The notes under the pieces were generated by a model. The model did not search any database, had not been told where the DNA came from, and saw nothing but the letters and a program-made list of their open reading frames with translations. A DNA stretch of 7,841 nt, taken from the NCBI GenBank assembly GCA_964355115.1, contig CAYHCQ010000144.1, positions 1 through 7,841 on the forward strand, read 5' to 3'. The position numbers were made by a program, and so were the translations under genes. Each line of letters starts with the position of its first letter. The first letter of the stretch is position 1. This stretch comes from JANXZO01 sp964355115 (GTDB lineage Bacteria; Bacteroidota; Bacteroidia; Bacteroidales; FEN-979). Shown here in pieces: positions 1 through 6,015 of this stretch.

Positions 1-91
1 CTAAGCTCCCGTGAGTAGGGCTATATTAGCACAATTCTATTTTCTTAAAAACTCCTCAATTTTCCTCTCGATTTGAGCAGAGTCACTTGGT

Positions 92-361
92 CTAAACCAA
101 TTGATACTTTTGTCCCGGAGGGAGAAAACTGAGCGACATCATCGATTTGAATCCACGGCTGTTGAAGTAGGCAACGGAATACTGTTCAAAGGGCTTCTGG
201 TACTCCAGCTTGTCGAACATGGCCCAGACAAGGACATTTCCGATCTGCTGGTTCTCCTTCGGATTCTTCCAGCTGGTGAGGGTGACAGGAGCCGAGCAGG
301 AGGTGACAATAAATGCTATCAGGAGAGCATGCAAACCTGACAATAGGATTGATCTTTTCAT
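92..361 (-). CDS. Small lipoprotein, probably truncated
   Basis: This encodes 89 residues. The N-terminus is a lipoprotein signal peptide: K2 R3, a hydrophobic stretch to about V19, and a lipobox-like V-T-S-C with the lipidated cysteine at C22. The mature part starts SAPVTLTSWKNP and continues through DKLEYQKPFEQ and VAYFNSRGFKSM, ending at LPPGQKYQLV. From memory this resembles the N-terminal half of small Bacteroidota lipoproteins of unknown function that run well beyond this point. The stop comes where I would expect the chain to continue, so the gene may be broken. A different phase stays open from 138 down to a stop at 37-39. It would encode a charged tail ending SAQIERKIEEFLRK, which fits a frameshift or a small deletion. 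A -7-like element lies 36 bp upstream, so the gene may be transcribed separately from waaA. Function is unknown. Confidence 0.6.
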   Translation of the reverse strand: MKRSILLSGLHALLIAFIVTSCSAPVTLTSWKNPKENQQIGNVLVWAMFDKLEYQKPFEQYSVAYFNSRGFKSMMSLSFLPPGQKYQLV

Positions 362-396
362 GGGATTGAATTTGGGTTTAACGAAATTTACTTAAT

Positions 397-404
397 CAAA
401 GATA
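397..404 (-). promoter_or_regulatory. Candidate -7 element for the lipoprotein gene
   Basis: On the minus strand this reads TATCTTTG, a match to the Bacteroidota -7 consensus TAnnTTTG. It lies 36 bp before the lipoprotein start codon, in the 80-bp space after waaA. A -33 TTTG at the expected distance is not evident; only a T-rich stretch (ATTTTA) is present, so the call rests on the -7 box and its position. Confidence 0.4.
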
Positions 405-441
405 TGATATTCCGGGGAACCTGTAAAATGTTTTTTCCTCT

Positions 442-1701
442 TTACTCTTCCTTGCTCGGAATACCCTCCCCCAGAAACTTCATTATCATATCGGTTGCAC
501 CGCGATTGGCATCGACGTAATTTTTGCATATCGCCGAGCTGCGGTTGTACTTTTCAGGATTAGAGAGCAACTCCTTCACACCGGAAGAAAGCGCCTCTGC
601 TGTATCAACGCAGAAGACGCCGCCCTCAGCCACCAGATCGGTGGCTTCTTTAAACTTGTGGTACCGGGGACCGAAAAACACCGGCACGCCAAAGGTGATC
701 GGTTCCTGGATGTTGTGTATGCTTACCCCGAAACCGCCACCGATAAAGGCCAGGGTAGCATACTGGTAGAGCTGTGCGAGAATGCCCACCGAATCGATGA
801 TGAGGATGGCGGCACTCTCCGCGTTTACTTCATTGAACTGTGAGTAGAGAAGGAACGGCTGGTTTAGCCGGCTGGTGATGGAGGCAATCCGGCCGGGACC
901 GGTATCGTGCGGCGCCAGGATGAATTTCAGGTTGAACACGTTGCCGGCCATCAGCGGAAACAGGAGGGCCTCATCCTCCTGCCAGGTGCTGCCTCCGATA
1001 AAAACCTTGTGTCCGTTGCAAAATTTTTCGATCAGCGGGAATGGCTGCTTTTTCCGGGCGATCTCATAGACCCGGTCGAACCGTGTATCGCCGGTGAGTG
1101 TCACATTTTCGTGCCCGATCGACTTAAGCAACCTTTCCGATTCGTCATTCTGCACAAAGAACCAGCTCACGTTTTCGAGCTGCCTGCGAAACCACCCCCC
1201 GTATACCTTGAAGAAATGCTGACCGGGACGGAAGAGCGCCGAGGCAAAGTAGACAGGGATCTCCTCTTTTTTCAGGGCATCCAGAAAATTAAACCAGAAG
1301 TCGTATTTGATAAACATCGCAAACCCTGGCTTTACCAGTGCAATCCATCTGCGTGCATTATCCGCAGTATCGAGCGGAATATAAAGAACCCGGTCTGCCC
1401 CGGGGTAATTTTTTCTTACCTCATATCCCGAGGGTGAGAAAAAGGTCAACAGGATGAAGTGGCCGGGGTTTGTTGCACGATAAGCCTCGATGATGGGACG
1501 CCCCTGCTCGAATTCGCCAAGAGAGGAGGCGTGAAACCAAACCCGCGGCCGGCTGTTGTCAACTCCCTGCATGGCTTTTTCCAGTCCGGTTTGCCAATCT
1601 TTGCGACCATCCACCCACAACCGGGCTTTATGATTGCGGAGCGCGGCGATCTTCAGCGCCATCCCGTAAAGAAAAATCAATGCAGAGTAGAGATGTCGCA
1701 T
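442..1701 (-). CDS. waaA: 3-deoxy-D-manno-octulosonic acid (Kdo) transferase
   Basis: This is a GT-B glycosyltransferase at the cytoplasmic face of the inner membrane. It transfers Kdo from CMP-Kdo to the lipid IVA precursor, the first step of LPS core assembly. The product is 419 residues (E. coli WaaA is 425). Residues about 4-20 form the usual N-terminal membrane-associated helix. The HASSLGEFEQGRP block (57-69) carries the family glutamate, E63, matching the catalytic base known from Aquifex WaaA. The C-terminal domain has GGGFGVSIHN-QEP (321-334) followed by FGVPVFFGPRYHKFKEA, the conserved CMP-Kdo-binding region. I chose the ATG at 1701 because it begins the membrane helix and sits 5 bp after the upstream stop. 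A longer in-frame start at 1758 would add 19 non-conserved residues and overlap the upstream gene by 52 bp. It is the last gene of the beta-barrel/waaA cluster. Mono- versus bifunctionality cannot be read from the sequence. Confidence 0.95.
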   Translation of the reverse strand: MRHLYSALIFLYGMALKIAALRNHKARLWVDGRKDWQTGLEKAMQGVDNSRPRVWFHASSLGEFEQGRPIIEAYRATNPGHFILLTFFSPSGYEVRKNYPGADRVLYIPLDTADNARRWIALVKPGFAMFIKYDFWFNFLDALKKEEIPVYFASALFRPGQHFFKVYGGWFRRQLENVSWFFVQNDESERLLKSIGHENVTLTGDTRFDRVYEIARKKQPFPLIEKFCNGHKVFIGGSTWQEDEALLFPLMAGNVFNLKFILAPHDTGPGRIASITSRLNQPFLLYSQFNEVNAESAAILIIDSVGILAQLYQYATLAFIGGGFGVSIHNIQEPITFGVPVFFGPRYHKFKEATDLVAEGGVFCVDTAEALSSGVKELLSNPEKYNRSSAICKNYVDANRGATDMIMKFLGEGIPSKEE

Positions 1702-1706
1702 GAAGG

Positions 1707-2486
1707 TTAATAGAGGTAGTACTCCTTGGGTGTGCGGCGGTAAAGAGGTATCATCCACTTCACCTTCACACTGTAATACTGGCTGCTGTATTTTTTTGTA
1801 TCCTGTGCACGGTCATCGAAATCAAAATCGCGCAAACTTTTCGTCCAGGCCTGCATGAACTGAAAGCCTATATAAAAGTTCAGCAGGCGGGTGTTACTCA
1901 GGTAGGTATAACCAAGTGTCCCTTCAAAGACAATACCGCCATTGAGCTTGTCGTACCCCTTTTTATAATCGCCAAGCAACTGGGGGGCTGTGTTGCCCGC
2001 ATTGTGAATGCGGATCTTATTCTCCATATAACCACCGCCGGCTGTGATCGTGAGTCCGCAGTTCGGATTGGGTGCAAAAACCGGGATGATCTTGCCGAAC
2101 TTCGCCAGAAAAGTGTATCCTCGCTCATAATATACCAGGTCGGCGTACATCCCGTTGGCATCTATGAGGAACCCATTGCTGGTGGAGATGCTCTTCAAAA
2201 GAGAGTCGCTGTTTTTAACCGATTGACCAAACAGGTAGTTCCCCTCAACCCCAAACAGCCAGTTTCCTGCTGTTTTCAGCATAAAGCCACCACCGATGCT
2301 GGAGTTGCTCCCGAACCGTTCGGCCATGTCGCCTCCGGGCCACATGTAGGAATAGGTGGCATAGATGATGGGTGTAAAAATAGATGAATCCTGTATGCTT
2401 ACCTGGGAAAGGGAAGCTGAAGAAAGGCCCAGAAGAGCAGTAATTGCAAGGAGTAATTTTCGGAACATAGCAAATCTTTTATCCAT
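1707..2486 (-). CDS. Outer-membrane beta-barrel-like protein of unknown function
   Basis: This encodes 259 residues with an N-terminal signal peptide; the likely cut is after S27 (S-L-S before Q28). The mature chain alternates polar and aromatic residues in short strands rich in G, Y and F, such as SSIGGGFML, WLFGVEGNYLFG, LTITAGGGYME and LLNFYIGFQFMQAW. That is typical of 8-12-stranded outer-membrane barrels. It ends in a tyrosine-rich tail (PKEYYLY) with an aromatic last residue. The start at 2486 follows tandem stops TGA-TAA of the upstream gene with no further spacing. An internal ATG at 2468 (M7, MFRK) would begin exactly at the signal peptide and is an equally good start. The gene lies 5 bp before waaA, so it is probably cotranscribed with LPS core synthesis. 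No enzymatic motif is visible. I do not recognise a named family. Confidence 0.8.
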   Translation of the reverse strand: MDKRFAMFRKLLLAITALLGLSSASLSQVSIQDSSIFTPIIYATYSYMWPGGDMAERFGSNSSIGGGFMLKTAGNWLFGVEGNYLFGQSVKNSDSLLKSISTSNGFLIDANGMYADLVYYERGYTFLAKFGKIIPVFAPNPNCGLTITAGGGYMENKIRIHNAGNTAPQLLGDYKKGYDKLNGGIVFEGTLGYTYLSNTRLLNFYIGFQFMQAWTKSLRDFDFDDRAQDTKKYSSQYYSVKVKWMIPLYRRTPKEYYLY

Positions 2487-2489
2487 TTA

Positions 2490-3062
2490 TCAGAACCGGA
2501 ATACCGCTCCCAGCGAGGGATTCAGTGTGGATATGACCTTTTTGATAGCGTATTCGGCCGGGGCCGAGTAAATGGGTACATATCCGATAACTATTCCTGT
2601 ATCCGGATCAATGACCTCGTCGTAACCCAGGAGCTGTTGTCCATAGGTTTTTGTTTTGGATGGCCATCCGGCAAGGTAACCGATATTGAACTTTAACGCG
2701 AAATGGTTCGACCATGAGCCGGTACCAAGCGGGTATTTAAAGGGGCCGTCGGGGATAACATGTTCTGCTGATGCCTGTAAAGCGTTGTGCTGGAAGGTGT
2801 ATTGAAGGGAGATCCCGAGGGCTCCCTTTCCCTTCCAGTCGAAGGTAAACTGCATCAGCCAGCCGCCTGAGGCGTAACCCGATTTGCTGTTGTTGCTGTC
2901 GGCGTTTGCGTAATTACCCAGAACCATCGAATACCCGGCATTGAATTCAAGACCCAGATTGCGGCTTTTAGCAGGCGCTGTCTGAACCGGGGCTGCCTCC
3001 TGCTGCGACATTGCCATACCTGAAAAGAAAAGCAGGAGTGAAAGAAGGGTAACACGTTTCAT
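2490..3062 (-). CDS. Secreted beta-barrel-like outer-membrane protein
   Basis: This encodes 190 residues. The signal peptide is K2 R3, a leucine/phenylalanine core and A-M-S, with cleavage before Q20. A short A/P/Q-rich linker follows, then strand-like segments: LGLEFNAGYSMVLGNY, GGWLMQFTFDWKG, LGISLQYTFQHNAL and HFALKFNIGYLAGW. The chain ends GAVFRF with a C-terminal phenylalanine, the usual BAM-recognised beta-signal of outer-membrane proteins. It is the first gene of the minus-strand cluster, with a candidate -7 element 26 bp upstream. It ends in TGA immediately followed by TAA and the next start codon. The size and strand number would fit a small barrel. The function is unknown, and its location beside waaA suggests only a general envelope role. 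Confidence 0.8.
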   Translation of the reverse strand: MKRVTLLSLLLFFSGMAMSQQEAAPVQTAPAKSRNLGLEFNAGYSMVLGNYANADSNNSKSGYASGGWLMQFTFDWKGKGALGISLQYTFQHNALQASAEHVIPDGPFKYPLGTGSWSNHFALKFNIGYLAGWPSKTKTYGQQLLGYDEVIDPDTGIVIGYVPIYSAPAEYAIKKVISTLNPSLGAVFRF

Positions 3063-3087
3063 ATGGCAGGGTTAAGAATAGCGTGTA

Positions 3088-3095
3088 CAAAAATA
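3088..3095 (-). promoter_or_regulatory. Candidate -7 element for the barrel/waaA cluster
   Basis: The minus strand reads TATTTTTG, matching TAnnTTTG, 26 bp before the start of the 190-aa barrel protein. The only TTG upstream is 13 bp away (3109-3111 on the plus strand), closer than the usual 19-21 bp, so the -33 element is weak. The divergent plus-strand promoter begins about 45 bp away, so both transcription units share this intergenic region. Confidence 0.4.
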
Positions 3096-3138
3096 GTGGA
3101 ATTCCCGACAACCATGAGCTTTACCGCCGAAATTACCG

Positions 3139-3169
3139 TTTGTTTTTTGGCAAGTCTTTTATACCTTTG
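3139..3169 (+). promoter_or_regulatory. Bacteroidota-type promoter of the dipeptidase operon
   Basis: TTTG at 3139-3142 is followed by exactly 19 bp and then TACCTTTG at 3162-3169. This matches the Bacteroidota housekeeping consensus TTTG-N19-TAnnTTTG at both boxes and in spacing. Transcription would start near 3175-3178, leaving a leader of about 80 nt before the ATG at 3259. An in-frame ATG at 3172 would lie upstream of or at the transcript start, which supports the downstream start. Confidence 0.8.
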
Positions 3170-3208
3170 CGGTGAGATTACTCGCCCACGTCCGTTGTCA
3201 ATCTTTAT

Positions 3209-3250
3209 TTCAAAATTCGCAGTTCGTTGTTCAATATTCGATATTCAATC
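3209..3250 (+). repeat. Six-unit degenerate 7-bp tandem repeat in the dipeptidase leader
   Basis: Six consecutive heptamers start TTC(A/G) at 3209, 3216, 3223, 3230, 3237 and 3244: TTCAAAA, TTCGCAG, TTCGTTG, TTCAATA, TTCGATA and TTCAATC. The register is exact with no indel; the next heptamer (TACAACC) leaves the pattern. The array ends 8 bp before the ATG and lies inside the predicted leader RNA. It includes a short inverted repeat, AATAT-TCG-ATATT (3233-3245). From memory, similar heptameric ATTCGTA-like strings occur between genes in other Bacteroidota. Function is unknown. Confidence 0.6.
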
Positions 3251-3258
3251 TACAACCC

Positions 3259-4944
3259 ATGAAAAAAACCTTCCTTGCATTCTCTCTCGTACTTCTGCTT
3301 GCGGGCTTTGCCCAGCAGGCTTTATCCTGCACCAACTTCATCATCACAAAAGGGGCTTCCACCGACGGTTCGGTGATGATCACCTACTCGGCCGACTCGC
3401 ACACACTTTACGGTGAATTGTATTTCTGGCCTGCCCACGACTGGGCTCCCGGCACCATGGTGGATGTTACCGAATGGGATACCGGTAAAAAACTCGGTCA
3501 GATCCCTCAGATAAAACACACCTACCAGGTTGTCGGCAACATGAATGAACACCAGCTTGCCATCGGAGAAACCACCTTCGGAGGACGGGAGGAGCTGGGC
3601 AGCCAGCCGGGTGCCATTGTCGACTACGGAAGCCTGATCTACATCACCCTTCAACGTGCTAAAAATGCCCGTGAGGCTATTAAAACCTTCGGAGAACTTG
3701 TTGCTCAATTTGGTTATGCCAGCAGCGGCGAATCCTTCTCCATCTCCGATGCCAACGAAGCCTGGATCCTTGAGATGATCGGCAAAGGGAAAGAGGAGAA
3801 GGGAGCCGTGTGGGTTGCCATGCGTATCCCCGACGGGTACATCAGCGGCCATGCCAACCATCCCCGAATCACGCAGTTCCCCTTTAACGATCCCGAAAAT
3901 TGTATCTATTCGCCGGATGTAATCACCTTCGCCCGCAAAATGAATTGGTTCAACGGCGACGACAAGGAGTTCAGTTTCTCTGACACCTACGCACCGCTCG
4001 ATTTCAGCGGAGCACGTGCCTGCGAAGCCCGTGTATGGGCCATGTTCAACAGGGTGAACTCCCAGATGGGACAGTACCAGGATTACGCCATGGGTCACAT
4101 CATCAAAGGAAAGTACGACTACCCCACCAACCGGATGCCACTCTGGGTGAAACCCGATAAGAAGGTGAGCGCACACGACGTCATGAACCTCATGCGCGAC
4201 CATTATGAAGGAACTAAAATGGACATGAACAACGACATCGGCGCCGGCCCGTTTGCCTGCCCCTACCGCTGGCGCCCAATGTCGTTCAAGGTCGACAGTG
4301 TTGGCTACGTTCATGAACGCGCAACTTCCACCCAGCAAACAGGCTTTGTGTTTGTTGCCCAGTCGCGCAACTGGCTGCCCGATCCCATTGGAGGTATTTT
4401 ATGGTTCGGTGTTGACGATACCTACACCATGTGTTACTCCCCGATGTACTGCGGTATGACCAGTGTGCCCGAAGCCTTTAAAGTGGGTAACGGCGACCTC
4501 CTTACCTTCTCCCCCACATCGGCTTTCTGGGCCTTCAGCATGGTTTCGAACTGGGCCTATACCAGGTACAGCTACATGATCAAGGACATACAGCCGGTTC
4601 AGCAGGATCTCGAAAACAAGTATATTGCACAAACAACCGGTGAAGTCGATAAAAATGCCTCTGAACTCTATAAAAAAGACAAGGCCGCTGCTATAAAATA
4701 TCTGACAGATTATTCGGTAACGACCGGACAGGCCACTGTGAAACGCTGGCAGGATCTTTACCTATACCTCCTTGTGAAGTACATCGATGGCAACATCAAG
4801 AAGGAAAAAGACGGCAAGTTCGAAACGAATGGCACCGGGCAGCCGGTAATGCCTTCGCAGCCCGGTTACCCGCAATGGTGGCAGAAGGAGATCGTGAAAC
4901 AGCATGGCGAGGTCATCAAACAGGTAGGCCCGTCGAACCACTAA
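3259..4944 (+). CDS. Secreted C69-family dipeptidase (Ntn hydrolase)
   Basis: This encodes 561 residues. Peptidase family C69 enzymes are N-terminal-nucleophile hydrolases that cleave dipeptides, with broad specificity in Lactobacillus PepD. A signal peptide (residues 1-23) is followed directly by C24 in the block CTNFIITKGASTDGS, which matches the family's N-terminal nucleophile region. Further conserved blocks are MNEHQLAIGETTFGGR (95-110) and SSGESFSISDANEAWILE (155-172). C24 would become the free N-terminal nucleophile after signal-peptide removal, placing the active enzyme in the periplasm. ALSC is also a poor lipobox, so lipidation cannot be fully excluded. I chose the ATG at 3259 over an in-frame one at 3172 because it begins the signal peptide, and the promoter puts the transcript start near 3176. 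There is no Shine-Dalgarno sequence. It is the first gene of the dipeptidase / coiled-coil / pfkA unit. The natural substrate is not evident. Confidence 0.93.
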   Translation: MKKTFLAFSLVLLLAGFAQQALSCTNFIITKGASTDGSVMITYSADSHTLYGELYFWPAHDWAPGTMVDVTEWDTGKKLGQIPQIKHTYQVVGNMNEHQLAIGETTFGGREELGSQPGAIVDYGSLIYITLQRAKNAREAIKTFGELVAQFGYASSGESFSISDANEAWILEMIGKGKEEKGAVWVAMRIPDGYISGHANHPRITQFPFNDPENCIYSPDVITFARKMNWFNGDDKEFSFSDTYAPLDFSGARACEARVWAMFNRVNSQMGQYQDYAMGHIIKGKYDYPTNRMPLWVKPDKKVSAHDVMNLMRDHYEGTKMDMNNDIGAGPFACPYRWRPMSFKVDSVGYVHERATSTQQTGFVFVAQSRNWLPDPIGGILWFGVDDTYTMCYSPMYCGMTSVPEAFKVGNGDLLTFSPTSAFWAFSMVSNWAYTRYSYMIKDIQPVQQDLENKYIAQTTGEVDKNASELYKKDKAAAIKYLTDYSVTTGQATVKRWQDLYLYLLVKYIDGNIKKEKDGKFETNGTGQPVMPSQPGYPQWWQKEIVKQHGEVIKQVGPSNH

Positions 4945-4959
4945 TTAAGCGTTACTACT

Positions 4960-6014
4960 ATGGAAGAGCAAAATACAACTTCCCGAAAATTCAAGGTTTA
5001 CCTGGCCATCCTGGCCCTCCTGCTCCTGGTGGTGATCTTCTGGCTCTTCATCCAACGGTCGCAACTGCTGAAACNNNNNNNNNNNNNNNNNNNNNNNNNN
5101 NNNNNNNNNNNNNNNNNNNNNNNNNNNNNNNNNNNNNNNNNNNNNNNNNNNNNNNNNNNNNNNNNNNNNNNNNNCTGCTCCTGGTGGTGATCTTCTGGCT
5201 CTTCATCCAACGGTCGCAACTGCTGAAACTGGTTAATGAAAAAGAGGTGGAGAAGACTGAGATGCAGCACGAACTCGACTCGCTGATGGGAGAGCACAAC
5301 AAGATCAAGAGCTCCTATGGTGCACTTTCCGACTCACTTTCCGCCAAAGACAGCATCATTCAGCGTAATGCAGAGGAGATCAAAAAACTGCTCGATACCG
5401 AATGGGAATACAATAAGATCCGGAAGAAATTCGCTATGCTTCAGAAGGTCGCCCAGGGCTATGTGCACCAGATGGATTCGCTGTATACCGTGAACCGCGA
5501 GCTGACTGCCGAAAATGAGAAGATAAGGCAAGAGGTGAAGACCGAACAGGGACGAAACCAGAACCTGATGAAGGACAAGGAGGAGCTGAAACAGAAGATG
5601 GATCAGGCAGCCTACATCAAGGCTTACGACGTTACGGCCACTCCCTATAAACTGAAATCAGGCGGCAACAAAGAACAGGTCACCGACAAGGCCAGCCGTA
5701 CCGACCGCCTGCGTGTTTGCTTCACCCTCGGCGAAAATCCGCTGGTACCGGCCGGCAAAAGGATCATCTACATCCGCATCCAGCGTCCGGATGGCGTGGT
5801 AGTTATCAAAAGCAAGTACGATACCTTCGTGTTCAACGGACAAACTCTTCCCTACTCTCTGCGCGAAGACATCACCTACCAGGGCAAGGCGATGAATATA
5901 TGCGTTAACTGGAACAAGAAAGACACCGACAAGCCCGCCATGAAAGGTAAATATGTGGTCAGCGTGTTCGCCGACGATAAAGCGATCGGTGAAGGATCAT
6001 TCGAATTAAAATAG
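4960..6014 (+). CDS. Membrane-anchored coiled-coil protein, interrupted by an assembly gap
   Basis: If the two 55-bp copies around the N run are merged (155 bp removed), the gene is 900 bp and encodes 299 residues in one frame. The N-terminus has R9, K10 and K12, followed by a transmembrane helix at about 13-32 (VYLAILALLLLVVIFWLFIQ), predicting N-in/C-out. Residues about 35-165 are rich in E, K, Q and L with heptad-like spacing, so probably a long periplasmic coiled coil. Residues about 167-299 form a beta-rich domain (RLRVCFTLGENP, KRIIYIRIQRPDG, GKYVVSVFADDKAIGEGSFELK), possibly an immunoglobulin-like sandwich. As printed, the halves are in different frames; an ATG at 4875 joins the downstream half only by reading through Ns and should not be used. 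The start at 4960 is 15 bp after the dipeptidase stop, and the stop is 1 bp before pfkA. I do not recognise a named family; similar proteins may be loosely labelled as partition proteins because of the coiled coil. Confidence 0.85.
5020..5074 (+). repeat. First copy of the 55-bp contig-end overlap
   Basis: This 55-bp stretch (starting CTGCTCCTGGTGG, ending CTGCTGAAAC) is identical to 5175-5229 and runs right up to the N gap. It encodes residues 21-38 of the coiled-coil protein, the second half of its membrane helix. It is best read as a shared contig end and not a biological repeat. Confidence 0.9.
5075..5174. other. 100-N scaffold gap, probably of negative true length
   Basis: There are exactly 100 Ns, the conventional filler for a gap of unknown size. 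Because both flanks end in the same 55 bp, the true genomic sequence most likely has no missing bases here: position 5074 should be followed directly by 5230. Removing 155 bp (100 Ns plus one copy) restores an uninterrupted frame from 4960 to 6014. Confidence 0.9.
5175..5229 (+). repeat. Second copy of the 55-bp contig-end overlap
   Basis: This is identical over all 55 bp to 5020-5074 and begins at the first base after the N run. Downstream it continues into the coiled-coil region (LVNEKEVEKTEMQ). A 55-bp exact overlap matches k = 55, a usual largest k-mer of SPAdes-type short-read assemblies. Confidence 0.9.
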
Positions 6015-6015
6015 T

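Noticed and set aside
1..36. A possible terminator hairpin at the left edge (AGCTCCC / GGGCT)
   Set aside because: The stem is short and bulged, there is no T tract, and the edge of the window cuts off its context.
907..1437. A 176-codon plus-strand frame inside waaA
   Set aside because: It is antisense to conserved Kdo-transferase sequence, with no recognisable domain or start signal.
1702..1758. A longer WaaA start at 1758
   Set aside because: It overlaps the upstream barrel gene by 52 bp and adds sequence unlike WaaA N-termini. The ATG at 1701 begins the expected membrane helix.
2004..2387. A 127-codon plus-strand frame opposite the 259-aa barrel gene
   Set aside because: It is a shadow of a signal-peptide-bearing gene in a tight operon, with no motif.
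3209..3250. A CRISPR-like array
   Set aside because: The units are 7 bp with no spacers. This is a degenerate tandem repeat only.
3172..3258. An upstream in-frame start for the dipeptidase
   Set aside because: It would put 29 extra residues before a perfect signal peptide, would translate the heptamer array, and sits at or before the expected transcript start.
3322..4338. A 338-codon open frame on the minus strand opposite the dipeptidase
   Set aside because: It lies wholly inside a well-supported C69 gene. Its V/G/H-rich, low-information protein is what the complement of GC-biased codons gives, and it has no signal, motif or promoter.
5020..5229. A genuine 55-bp tandem or direct repeat
   Set aside because: Each copy ends exactly at the N run, the length equals a common assembly k-mer, and a real duplication would repeat half a membrane helix and break the reading frame.
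4875..6014. A 379-codon frame starting inside the dipeptidase and reading through the Ns
   Set aside because: Its first residues are out-of-frame dipeptidase sequence, and it joins the coiled-coil half only through the N filler. The merged frame from 4960 explains everything better.
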